Source of the DNA: Synanceia verrucosa
Taxonomy: Eukaryota; Chordata; Actinopteri; Perciformes; Synanceiidae
Reading direction: 5' to 3'
Assembly (NCBI GenBank): GCA_029721515.1
Contig: CM056553.1
Span: 6,392,349 to 6,456,348 of the forward strand
Length of the DNA: 64,000 bases
Both the position numbers and the translations under genes were made by a program. Each line of letters starts with the position of its first letter. The stretch's first letter is position 1. Below the pieces are notes generated by a model that made no database searches, was not told where the DNA came from, and saw nothing but the letters and a program-made list of their open reading frames with translations. This document shows, piece by piece, positions 1-12,700 of the stretch.

Positions 1-1322
1 CTGGCTTCAGAATCCATTAATAGTACATTCCTATTGAAAAAAAAGAAATCTCAAGCACCGTAATGTTACTCCATCAGCTTATCCTGTTTCAGCAAAGCAA
101 CGCAGTGCGCTGAAAATACACCATCGCTGACAGAGAGAGCCTAATCCAGTGATTGGTTTTACCTTATCACACAACTTAAGGAGTGTACACTTCTAAGCTG
201 CCGGATTGAACCTCTGTTCGATACAGGTTTGCAAAACTGAATCTGTTGAGCCTCCAAGATTTGATATGGGTATTTAAAGCTCTGCACGGCATTAACCGCG
301 GAGCACAACAAATAGCCTGCCTTTTAACAGGGCTAGGGAATCCCGGGGCCAGTTGGGATGCAAATTGAAATGATCCAAGAGTGGATTGAGAAGGTGAGGG
401 TGGGCTCGGATGGGGCTGAGGAGGGTGGATGTGGGAGTGGTGAGGAAAGAGGGCTGCAGTAGGAATGTGGGAATGGAACGGGGTGGTATGAGGGCTTGCG
501 GTGAGGTTCTGAGGAGTTAGCTGTGATTAGCCTCAAAGACTTGAGTGACAACAGTTTAGCAACGAATAGCAGCGGAAAAATGCAACTGCCACCATGCTCG
601 AGCCCACCTCCTCCTCCTCTCTCCACCAGAAGGGTGACAGTCATTTTGGTCGGCAAACAGCGGATCACCGCTCAACCCTCTTCTGTTGATGTGTGTGTTT
701 TAGCTGGTGTATGTTCCAGTTTGACTGTCAACAGTCCAAGAGAGGCAAATTAATGCCCGAGTTACATTCAGCATCAAAATTTTATCCTGAATTATATTCT
801 AATGATGTAAAAATCAACAATGTCAATTAAGATTTGGCCTCAGGCCTTCGTCATACGACAAGGCAGCATGAAGATATAATTTTTCAGTTTAATCGCTGAT
901 CGTAAAATCGCTGTGGCAGAGGATATTCCTCCGCGGACAGGCAGACAGACTGAGTTGAAAGCATGCTGGCAAATGTTGGGAGAGAAACAGAGTTTAAACG
1001 ATACGTGCTAATCAAAGCCATGCAGTGCCTTGGCCAGAAGAAACGGCAGCATCCGTGCAATGGAACCGCAGTATGAGTCGCGCATGCTTACTTCGTTAGG
1101 TACGCAGTCTGTGGACCAGAACATCTGACACCACTAGAACAAATGGGATTATTTTGATTCAAAAACGGCATCGTGTTGGCACCTACAGCGGAGCCGCCAC
1201 CAGCCGCCAAAACACTCACCGGCTTCTTTTCAATGTCAACTTTCAGACAGCCGTTTTAATCGCCAGTGCCATTATACAGTGTAAGAATGGGCCTGTGATG
1301 TCATCACATGAGCAGCGTACCT

Positions 1323-1358
<36 letters not shown>

Positions 1359-2059
1359 GCACACACACACACTAGGCTCATTAATTTGTCAAGCAGCCAC
1401 TGACTGATGATAAAAGAATGTAACCTGCTTGCTCTTCATCACGGTTAATTAAAAAAGGATAAATTAACAGTGTGGACATGAAAAGAAAGAGACTTCCCCC
1501 CATTGACCCTGTTAATCAAGACTGGAATGATCAGCCTAACTGGGATTTAATTGCCTTCTGCTGTTTTCTTCCAGCAATAATTTGGTTTGCATTGGCTACG
1601 CTGTGCCACTGTAGTAAGCCAAGCCCTGTTGGCCCATTAAAAGCTAAGGCACTCTGTTTTGGTGGGTGCGGGGGTATAGAGGGGTGGGAGTGATGGCAAC
1701 GCACACAGTGTGACTCATGATTGGGAGTCCATGGAAGTCAATGTAAGACTATAAAGAAAGCAGCTTCCCTCTCTAGGGTGTGGTGAGGTTTAAGGGCTTT
1801 TACATACAACTTTAAAGAGCCCAAGTTTTAAATCCTAGGATATACTGTTAAATCACATGGGAGGCTTATTGTTTTCAAGGCTTCACATATAAGCACCGTT
1901 AACCCTCGAAATGCCATTGAAGCCAGTCCGGTGTATGCTCATTATAGAGTATGAGCAATCATCAGGAGGGCAGGTGTCAGTGAAATGCCTTTGTGTCCGA
2001 GCACACAGTTCATGTCGCTGGGCTGTGTTTACGCTTATTATCCACTATCATATTACATT
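1..2059. other. Noncoding sequence, no gene seen
   Basis: Only short open frames without recognisable domains occur. The one distinct feature is the CA microsatellite at 1325-1372. No exon-like segment with consistent splice signals was found. Confidence 0.6.
1325..1372. repeat. CA/TG microsatellite
   Basis: Nearly pure (CA)n of 48 bp with one CGCG interruption; purine-pyrimidine alternation makes it a potential Z-DNA former. Confidence 0.95.
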
Positions 2060-2067
2060 GTGTTGAA

Positions 2068-2139
2068 CAGGGGCGTCACTAGGTTTTAAAAACGGGGGGT
2101 TATATATGTATATATGTATATCTATATATACATACTGTA

Positions 2140-2206
<67 letters not shown>

Positions 2207-2402
2207 GTTATCTGATTATTTAAACTTGTATTCTGGCGATTTAATATTGAATTTGTCTGCATTTTTTTGTTGTTGTTGTTTTTTTTTTTTTTTGCTAAAT
2301 AAATAAATCAATAAATAAGGCAACACCAAATTTTTAGTGGGGCTTAAAAATATTTTATGGGGGCTTCAGCCCCCCCAAAAAGTAGGCCTAATGACGGCAC
2401 TG
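2068..2402 (+). mobile_element. hAT-type miniature inverted-repeat element
   Basis: 335-bp nonautonomous element flanked by an exact 8-bp duplication GTGTTGAA (2060-2067 and 2403-2410). Left end CAGGGGCGTCACTAGG, right end (inverted) CAGTGCCGTCATTAGG, 13 of 16 identical. CAGGG-type ends and 8-bp duplications are the hallmark of hAT transposons. Inside are a long AT microsatellite, T-rich tracts and a G/C palindrome near 2360-2377. No transposase frame is present, so it would have been moved by a hAT transposase in trans. Confidence 0.85.
2101..2204. repeat. AT microsatellite inside the hAT element
   Basis: About 100 bp of imperfect then pure (TA)n, expanded within the 2068-2402 element. The Tyr/Ile-rich frame across it is not a gene. 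Confidence 0.9.
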
Positions 2403-4194
2403 GTGTTGAATAAGCGTTCATATATGATTGAGCGTGCGTTTGTGTGACCACCAGCTCGTTGAAACCCTGACATCACTGAGTGCTTTTTGCTGCATGTGCA
2501 AAACCATCCGACAGGCCGGGATTGAAGCCTTTTCATTAATCTATCATCAGCCACGACCGAGGCTGTCTGCAAGGAAACACTGTTTCAGTCCTGCTGGGAA
2601 TAAGATGACAAAAAATGAATAAGAAATAACATGCATGGCAGCAAAGACATTCTGACAGGCTTTTAGGAAAAAAAGGGAAAAGAAGTGTTTAGTGTTTTTA
2701 GTTAAATGTATTTAAAAAGGACTGTAACAAGCTTACACGCAGAAATATTTTACTCTTTTTTTAGACTAAGAGTTGACATCCAGACAAAGTTAACTGCTGC
2801 AGATGAAACCAATTTCCTCCCATTCCTTTGTCTCTTTGTTTTGTTGAAATTAAATATTCTCTATTTGAACGAGTATCTATTCACGTTGCTCTAAGAGGCG
2901 CAGAAGTCTAAATCCAAGACCAGAAAATCACAAATCTGCAGACTAAATCCTCCAGATATGCTTTTCAGTTACTTTTGTTGCATTTCTGAACATAAACAGC
3001 ATTTCAACGATCACACCTTTATTTTCTTGCTTGTTTTCATTTAACCGCCCACAGCTCATCCTCTCCAGCGTGGCGTGCCTCTAAGACTGTGTCAAGAAGT
3101 AAGATATGATTGTATCATCAGATATCGATCCCAGCCACAGCCTGCTCTACTGCCTGGTATTGATTCCTCAAACTGGTGCAGGAGGCCTGAAATTGGTCCT
3201 TGCAGTGAATTTCACCGGCGCAGTGTTTTTTATTTGTCAAGAAAACATTCATGCACCGCTCAGCCGTGTCAGTGGAGTGCCTGCCTGTCTGATCGTCTGT
3301 CTTCTCTGAAATGGTTGTTATGGTTGCTCTGATGCTTTTTATTTGCTAAGTGATGCCTATAGGACGTAGTTGTGACTGTACAGTGCTTTTTTGGTCAATA
3401 TAAGACCAATTCACCAAGACAAATTTAAGGCATGTGGGGACTAAAAACCATAATAAGCAAATGATAAAAATAATAAAAATGTGCATTAATACCTCAAAAG
3501 CGGCACAAACATGATGTTCCTTTAATTATACAGCCTCTTATGGGCTAAATGCTTCGGGGCAATCTGCACTGCCAGAGTGTGGCATGGCATGCGTTGCTCT
3601 ACATTTCGCTTCACTGGAAAATCTGACACTATAGTAGAAATCTATCCATCTAAAAGCTGAACTGCGGCAGCATTAGTCAGTCAGCTGAGCTGCCATCTTC
3701 GCTGACTTTAATCTATTTTGAGGTAAGATTATGTAGGAAGTTTTAGGCCTTGATCTGTCAGATCTGAAGGAGGTTTGGCTGCGAGTGTGCAGACGGCTAC
3801 ACCACATTTGATCTTGCACTTGAATAAACATTAAAAAAAATACTGGTGGAAATATGAAGAACATAAAAATGCAATTAGCTCTCACACAGTATTCTGTCAC
3901 TGAAATGATTTAACATATTTTTTGTTATTTATTGAAACTGCCTCTTTTAATTTCTTGATGCTCTGTAGTTATCATCATAAATTAAGAAATCAGTTTTTCA
4001 TCACTATTCCATTTCTATCCATTAAGAGAAGAAAAGCCGCATGCCCAAAAACACACATCTTAACAGAGATTTACTTGCATCCACACCCATAATCCTTCCT
4101 TACAGTAGCGTGGTTGTGATGTAGCTTAAGTGCTTACACCACTGCTGATAATACCTATTATTCCAAGGAACACCAACGAAACTACATGACCCTG

Positions 4195-4400
4195 CTCAGT
4201 CTAATGAAGTCACTAATTTAATATGCCACTGTGCTTTGGTGGCAATAGATTCAAAATCTAATCTGGGCCAAAACTGATTAGGCCTATTAAGTGGTAATGG
4301 AGCGCGGGGCACTTAGCCTGCTTGGAGGTTAAGCACCTTTATCTGAGGCGTGGCTGCTCTTTTGTTGTCCTGTTGTTAAGCTGATTGCATAGCGGCGGCC
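4195..4400. promoter_or_regulatory. Candidate conserved noncoding element
   Basis: Unique sequence dense in homeodomain-type TAAT/ATTA cores (for example CACTAATTTAATATGCC and GATTAGGCCTATTAAGTGG) with balanced composition and no repeat character. The assignment is by resemblance to vertebrate enhancers only; no alignment was possible. Confidence 0.25.
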
Positions 4401-5551
4401 ATCTGTCTACTTGTGTGGTCTTCATCTTTGCTCCGTGTTCATTTGTAACACTGATATTCCCAAATCTTGCAGACAAACTCTTGAAAGGAGGTGAAGATTT
4501 TAGAGCCTCTTTTGACACCTGTCATCTCATGTAGTTAAAACAAATGTCAAGTCTAATGAAAGTATACATTTAAAGCATTAACACATCATTTTGACAGGTA
4601 ATGAGTTTTTTATTATTCAAATGTAATTTATTATTGAAAGGAAATAGTGCAGACTACAACTGTGTGTACTAAAATCTCCCCAATGGCAATAGCCTATTCC
4701 TTAGTACTTAAATATTAGAATAAGCTCTGAGCATCTTTTGATGTGTGACTGATCTGCCGACCGACACAACCAGAAGGCATTCCTTACCCAAACAGCTAGC
4801 TGTGGATCGTCACTCTCTGCCAGCTGAACGCTCACTGCCACGGCACGTTTTCCTCTCACTCCCAGAAGGCCTTGACACTTTTCTGGCATGTATGAAGGAT
4901 GGATCACAACGGCATTAAAAAAAAAAAAAGAAACCTGAATGTCCTGCAGTGTTGAAAATTTATGGCCGGACAGCTAACCATATGTTTAAGGAGGGGAGAT
5001 GGGGCCCTTCTTAAAGCTGCAATCAAATACATCTCAATTAGAGTGTCCTTTCTCCCACTAATAACTGCTTTAATTTGATGGGCTCAATACAGACATGCCA
5101 GTCTGTAATACAAGAGGCTTTAAAGCCGCTGACATGGTTTTCATGTTGGCTGTGAGTGGAATTATTTCTCCTCTGAATTTTCAATTTAGGATGCTTGATT
5201 AATATTAAGATATTTAGTAAGCTAATGGGACAGGACTGCAGCTTTTCAAGAAAATAAAAGTTATGCATGAAACAAAACTAACAATCAGGATGAATAAGCA
5301 AACCCAACTGCACTGATATACAAAGATTCTTTTTTAGTCCTCATTCCTAACATGTGTTTTTAGTTTTATTATCAATATTACATTTTATTTTGCTCTTGAT
5401 ATAAGAGGCTTATGTCATCTTACCTGGACAATAGTGTTTTATATATTTGTCTTTTATAGGAATGTGTTTGTTATCTGGAATCCAAGAGTAGATTTGCAGG
5501 GAAATGGCAGCATGATGGTGGGATGATGCTCACATCTACAGCAGGTATCAG

Positions 5552-5565
5552 ACGCCATCTACTGG
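5552..5565 (-). promoter_or_regulatory. CTCF-like motif
   Basis: The minus strand reads CCAGTAGATGGCGT, matching 13 of 14 positions of the CTCF core CCASYAGRKGGCRS. Sequence match only. Confidence 0.3.
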
Positions 5566-8500
5566 CAAGTCAAGCTGCGTCAAGCTGCAACACGACGATC
5601 CACATCCTCACAGAAACTGTTAGATTTAAACTACATGGTGATCTCCTTATGGTTTAAATACATACAAATGTTTTATGTCGCTACTTAAATTAACTGAGCG
5701 CAAAATGAAAAGTAGGTTTATTTTGGAATAAAAACTCCAGACAAACAGAGAAAAAAAGGTAATTTATGAAACTGTTAATGTTTTGATCATGTTGTGACTT
5801 TACCTTTAACTTTACCTCAAAAATAATAACAAATTTAAACCAAAATTACCTAAACGAGAAAAAGTAATTGTGTTCAAACAAGCCAAAGTCAAACCCAAAC
5901 TCCAGTTTCAGTTTAATTCTGCTCAGAAGTCGATCACCTCCCATCTTCAGCCGTTTCACTGCAGTCTTTGAGGCTGAGAGCACAGACATGGAGCAGCTGA
6001 GCACCGTCCTGTCTGTGACTCCATCATGTGACCTGCCACCCTGCGGCCTGTCGGTCCAGATGGCCTCTTTTCTGTCTGTCTGTCTGTCCGTCTTTCGTAG
6101 CTCTGCACAGCTGAGCCAGCCGCTGAGCTATTCCTCTGACAGCTCGCTGAGCCCCGCTGCTAACCAGCTCCAAAATATCGAGGCCGGGCCTGGGGTTCAG
6201 TGTGTGACGGGTTAAATCATGTGAATGCCTGTTTATGGATGTGAGTGTGTATGTGTTGTAGACAGCTGATACCAATTCCAGTATAATCTTGCACTTAAAC
6301 TGCTGACGGCTGTTGTGTTCTGCCAGTTTTTGTGCCAGAAAAATATCATGGGTTGAGGGCCGTGGTATTCTTCTGTTGAGGAAAAGTCAAAAAATGAAGA
6401 AAACCGACGCCAATAAAAGTTTCATGAAGCAGCTCAGCTAGTTATAATAATGTTTTTACATGAAGAAATAAATTGATGAAGCAGCCGATACCTGATGCTT
6501 CACCACGGCCTAAAAATGAATAATTTAGATAATATATATCGCCTGAATAATTTGTGTTAAACAAATACAAATGAAATGTTTGAGGCAGGTTATTCCTATT
6601 AGAAATATAATTACACTAAGCTTGTGTGCAGGTATATTGAAGCATAGGTTTTTTAAAGGTGCTATTGTCCATGGCCGTGGTTTTAAGATGGCAGTCGTCA
6701 GGTGGGTGTCTTCCTCACTTCTGCACAGACCACGCCCCCCAACATGGAGGCTCTCCTCCGAGACGTTTTTATCGTTTCTGGACTTAAGTGTAGGCCACTT
6801 AACTATCTAAGCTTTCGTAGTGATCATCCCATTTATCTGGGATTATTGCAGTGAATTTACTGTTTGGTCTTCTTCCAGGCCTAAAATGTCAAGTCCAAAG
6901 TCATGTATGCAGTAGCTTTATTCAGTAAGACCTCCGCAGATCCGCCCAAAGCTGGTAGCAGTTGATCTTTGGATAGAGCATGAAATAAATAAATCCTCTT
7001 TAGCAGATCAATATTCATCCTATTTAATGCTGGATGTGAAACTGCTGGATTTGAGGTGGTAATGCTGATGTACAGCTAATCGTTGGAAAATAAGCAGCGG
7101 GGCTTTGCAATCCTCCAGCAGATAGTTTAAACAGGAAGCCGGATGAGTAAATGCAGATTGTCTGGGCAGTGAAAAACCTGGTAGTGATTACTTGTAATTT
7201 ATACCTTCCAATTAATACGCTGAACGTCTGTTCTGGAGTGGGAGGGGATGAAAGGTAAGGGCTCGTGTTGATGAGTGTTATTGAAGCGGGAAAATGAGCC
7301 GGCGACACATTTCCTGCTGCACTTTCACAGTAACGACACTGTGCGCTGACGACATTAGTCCACACACCTCTTCCATAAACACAGAGAGGGATGTGAGGTT
7401 TCATTATTATTCTTCGTCCTCGTGTGTTTCACTGTATGAAGTGCAAGCTAAAGGACATGACCTCTGGCAGGATTGGGTTTTGGCGTGTAGGAGGACTCTT
7501 CCTCCATGTGTAAATTCACTCACTGTGACAGAGTGTGACAGTTGGGAGCCCTGTGGACTCCAGGCGACTTGTGACTGATAAGTTTGCAGTGTGCAGCGTA
7601 AGGCTGGTTCCCATAGTATAAAATACATTAAAGCATCAAGAAGTTGACCAGTGTAATTTACGGCTGAACTCTGTGTTCCCCGTTGTGAGGCGCCCCGCCC
7701 ACACAGACTAGCAGCCTCTGTGGACAGTGATTTACTTCACTTGTATAGCTACTACGAAGGCTGCATACCGACTGTACAGTCGTCTGTCTGACTGACAAGA
7801 TGTGTCCTAGCCCCAGCAACAACTGAATAAGGAAATACTTTGGGAATAAATGGACATCTATGGCCAACATGCTTCTTTTGTGTCTTCTTTTAAAGACTTT
7901 TTTTGATTGATTTGCAGGATTTAAATGGGAACAGTAGATTTGTTTAACATATTATGATTTTTTTTTGTCATACCAAAACAAAATGAATCATAAGAACTGC
8001 AGTAACTAAAACTCCAGCATGCTATAGTAGTATCAGTTATGGATAAATAAGGTTTTGGGGCTTTTTCTATGTTCTGCATTTCTACTTTTGAAAGTATTTC
8101 TATTTTTTATTTATTTTTTTCAATTTTTCATGCCTCTTGTGTAAACCTTTACCTGTAGATAACCATCAATCACGGCACTATTATAAGTAAAACATGATGA
8201 CTAAGACCATTAAGCTTGTTTTGGCCTATTACACTGATGATCTAGCAGGTACAAAATCTATTTTACTACAGGTCCAGGTGATGCTCTTTATGGCTGCAAC
8301 CACAAGACACATTCAAACAACAATATGATGGTACTTGTTTGAATGTTTGTTGGTTCACTCATTTGAATCTGGGAATATAAATTCATGAAAGAAAAGTGGC
8401 AAGTCACTGAAATTGTGTTGGAAACCAGAGATCCCAGTGCAAAGGGGGGGATGCACAGAGAGAGAGCCCGGCTCAGTAAAGCTGCCGGGCCGGGATGTTT

Positions 8501-9157
8501 ACCAAGGATTTTTGGCTCATGAAGCTGAAGGGCCACAAGAGAAAAGAAGAGAGGAAAGACGAAAGAGGAAGAAGACGGGGGAAAAAAGATATTTGGCATT
8601 TCTGACTTTTCCTCAACAAACACCCCAGGGTCTAAGAGTCTCATTTAAATAAACAAAACCAAGGGGGTTGGATCAATTTGTGGACAATAAGCTTTGCCTC
8701 TGGGCCCCGTGCTCTGACAAGCTTCGAAAGTGGCGCCGGACTGTGTCTCGCTGAGTCAGAAGGAGAAATCCCATCCTTCAACAAGTTTTTGTGAAGCAGC
8801 GTTCACAGGCTTCACTGGTGGCCTCATCCGCCTCTGCAAAACTTTGAAGTCAGTGGAAGCAGACTGCGGCTGCAAAAAAGGCAAATCTCCATGCACAAAA
8901 TGGCTGCTTGCCACAAAGCAGCGCTTGGCTGTGGGGAGTGGAGCTTGGACCGAAACCACAGCCTGGACCAGATGTAGGATTTAGGAAACTGACTGGAGCA
9001 CCTGCAGGCTGCACCAGCCGGGTCTCTGTCCTATGAGGTCACAGCCTTTCTTCAGAGGCAAACAAGGGGGTTTCATCAGGCGTCCATGTGTTGTATATCT
9101 GACAGCAGGAGCACAGCAAAGCCAGCCTTCTTCAGTCAGTGTAGCTACCACATATGA

Positions 9158-9170
9158 CCAGCAGAGGGAG
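9158..9170 (+). promoter_or_regulatory. CTCF-like motif
   Basis: The plus strand reads CCAGCAGAGGGAG, the common vertebrate CTCF core form with A at one tolerated position. Sequence match only; occupancy unknown. Confidence 0.35.
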
Positions 9171-9758
9171 ACCACAGCCCTGAAAAACTCCACAGGATCA
9201 GACTCAGAGGTTTTAAAACATCCACATAGATGAAAAAAAAAAAATATTATTTCTGCACTTAGCTAGCAATTCTAGCTTTTTAATGTGCCTAATATACATC
9301 AGAAGAATAGTTTCTGTTCTATAAGACATATAATTAATCAGAAACAAACAACAAGGAAGCACATTCTAGTTTTGTACTTGGTATCAATATAAACTGCTTC
9401 TTCGAGATATGATATGATATTAAAGAAGAGAGGAAGATATCATTATTTTTATTAATTATGAATAGGATTACTTTGTTTATATTCAGAATAATTTGTACTG
9501 TATGTGTATTAATTTTGTAATTTAACTGTATAAATTGAAAAATAAATTGACTGTGACAATCTGAAGTGCAGTAATACCAGCGGTCAGCTGTGATGTGTCT
9601 GTAAGACCACTAGAGACTGAACTGCGTCCACAAAAAGAAACTCTGCTTTTTGACCAAAATGAACTTTGAACATGTTTAATAATTCACATCTATCAAATGA
9701 CCTACAGGAGTTTGGTGACCTGGTGGCGGATGCATGGCTGCTGACGAGCACACAGACA

Positions 9759-9794
9759 CATATATATACAGTATATATATATATATATATATAT
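9759..9794. repeat. TA microsatellite
   Basis: (TA)n tract of about 36 bp interrupted by one CAG; the Ile/Tyr-rich frames on both strands are repeat artefacts. Confidence 0.9.
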
Positions 9795-12700
9795 GGCTGC
9801 ACCTCATACCGAAATACCGACAGGGAGCAGGAATGTGTTGTGTACAATGTTGGACAGCATGTACAGATATACAGCAGTGTTCTGTGTGATTATTAAGATG
9901 CTTATACAATACATCAAATCATTATTTTGTGAGTCATGACTTTTAGAAGCCTAATGATACTTTCAGACAGCAGAAGGTGCGAACAACTGTAAATAACTTT
10001 AAAACTCTCCTTTTCAGTGTTTTGTACATATATTGAGGTATCTAGACTGCCTGCAAACCCACACACTATGAAATAAGACAACCCAGCCAGTTTTTTTTTT
10101 TTTTTTTGTGGGCTGCCTAGATCAGATTCAGATTTGTCTGCTCTTATGTCACGTGGAGTCTCATTAGAATATATCACCTTTACAAAAGCGCACCATAGTT
10201 TGAGAGACATTTTGAACATTATAGCATGTAAGTATGTTCTAGTAGAAACTCAAAATACAAGTATGAACCTAGAAAACCAAAGGAGTTGAAAAATGTTCAT
10301 GTCACTTTAACTTAATAGAAAGGGGCTATTATTGTACTCACTATTTATTTTCAGCTATATGGAGGAGCATGTAAGAATCATATATGAAGTGCATTTTTTA
10401 TCTACATGCTGAAACAGAAATAGACACATATATTTACTGTGGCCTCAGTTCTAATAATAAATCCCTAAATGTGTTTTTTCAGTAGTGATGAAGTTCAGAG
10501 CTGGCCCCTCTGCATCTTATCTAGCCGTCATTGTTCAGCCAGGGGTCACGTAGGGTCACTGACAGTCTGTTTGACACACCACTCCACCACCCAGCCTCCA
10601 ACTCTTATCGAGCCACAGCCGACATTTCCACAATGTATGACTGTCTATAAAAGAATCAAACTAGCCCGATGCAATAAAAACTATGACATCAGCGGTGAGG
10701 TGAGGCACAGAGGAGTGCGATACCACCACCGACGCTGTCCATCTGCTGTCAGGTACACACTGCAAACACCACTAGTCGCTCAACAACGATATGAATTAGC
10801 GTCAGTCCCAGCCAGCATTGGCTTCAGTTAGATTTGGCTGAAGGAGTCCATTAACAGAAATAACAGATTCAGTGGGAATGCTAACAGAAATGTTTCCCAG
10901 CCAGTGTAACTCTCAGAGGAACCACAAAGAGAGGACAGATTCTCTGAAACACAGCTGACAAGATTTGCAGTGTTAATGATTTTAAAGGCCCATCCCCAAA
11001 AAGTAATAATAAGATATGTGGTAGACAGTGTATTACTGTTGTAAAAATACAGATTAGAGAACCATTGTGCAACAGCTTTTTGAATTAGTAATGAAAAAAA
11101 ATGAATCAGTTGGTGATTTTGAATTGAACTTTTGCAGGAAATGACATGTTCTGCACAAATAAATTCTGCAGTTCGAGTTGTTTATTCTGTCAAATCCTCA
11201 TAAAATAATGGCATAATGTCCAAACGGAGAGAGGGAACACATCAGAATATACGTTTTATTCTCTATGTGGAGGTTTTGTGATGTTCCCACAGAAAGATCT
11301 GAGAACTTCAATGGAAAATTTACAACTGGTCAGGGGGAGGACAGCTCAGGCTGCAATACATTTTCTTTTAAACAGCACTTTTTTAAGTTTTTTTCCCCCT
11401 CAACCCAATTTAAAAAAAAATAAAAAATCTTACATTTGTTCATCTAAATAAAAAAAAAAAGGTTATCAATCTCTAAAAAAAACACCTTTATCAGTTTTCA
11501 GGTTGGACGTCAACCTCTTTGCTGGGGAGGTACGACATGTTCTTCAGATTGTATAAGTGAAGGAACTGAGACTCTTAATTTCTTAGATCCCATGGCTTCC
11601 TGAAATGGCCAGTTTAAACATTGTTCTGCTGTTCTCTCTCTTCCCACCGGAGTCTTTCCATCCCATCCCAGACACTGAACGAGCTCGTGTAAGCCTCACT
11701 AAGTCACTCTCAGCTCCGCCGCCTCAGCTTGTGTAAGCCAATTCATGCTGAATAAGACCATGTTAATCTGGGGTTTACAGCGGGACTAAGTAACTTGATT
11801 TCTCTCCTCTGTTAACCTGAAAATGCTGCAAGGGCCAACTGGACTGATGGCTGGAGGGTTTTTGTTGTTACTGTTCCCAAGATGTTCAAGTTTTCATCTC
11901 GAGTTCTCCTGTTGCTTCGCGTTGTCCAAGACAAAGGATAAGGCACACACACAGCTCCAGCTCTCGCTAAAATATTTCAGTACGTTAATATCATGAGCAC
12001 AAAGTGGGATGAAAATATATTCCTGGTTTAATGATGTTGTGATCTTAATGGGGAGGAAATGTGACACGAGGTGAGGCTTAAGTGTACATGAAAAAAAAAA
12101 TATTATTTCAGCCATAGACAGCCAATAAACAGCTTCATATGTGCTTAAAAATAGAGGAAAATCTTACAAAAAATCTCTATAAAGCAGAAGCACAAGGGTT
12201 GTTTGACCATACGGAGCGATGTGTGATAAAATCAAAAGTCAAGAGGAACCTTAACAGTTTTTAACGGGACTGATCTGTGTCAGAAAACAAGACAAGTTTA
12301 TCATTTAGGCAAGAGTTTATGGATCTTGACTGCCAAACGTTGGATTTATATCTGCTGTAAAAATCTGTATTTATTATAGGCACTCTTCAAAGGTTCACAC
12401 ACTTCACAGCGATGGATAATAAAAATAAATGATTGAAAGATTCACAGCCAGGAAACAGTCAGGGCAGCTAAAACTCTACAAAAACAAAAAGTAGTAATAA
12501 TTTAAATCAATGTTTTGCCTGTAATGTGAGTTTTATGATTTCTCAAACTTCACAGTGAAACCCTTTTTTTTTTCAGACTTTTTTGCGGGCTGATGAAAAC
12601 CTGTCACCAGGAATCCTCAGATTCAGGTCTCATGGTGTTTGTTGCCAGACTTATCAGCAACTGTCTTCACACTGTGATGTATGACAGTAGCTGACTACAC

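Noticed and set aside
180..240. GTTCGATAC-like string as a tRNA or SINE B-box
   Set aside because: No matching A-box, acceptor stem or cloverleaf could be formed around it.
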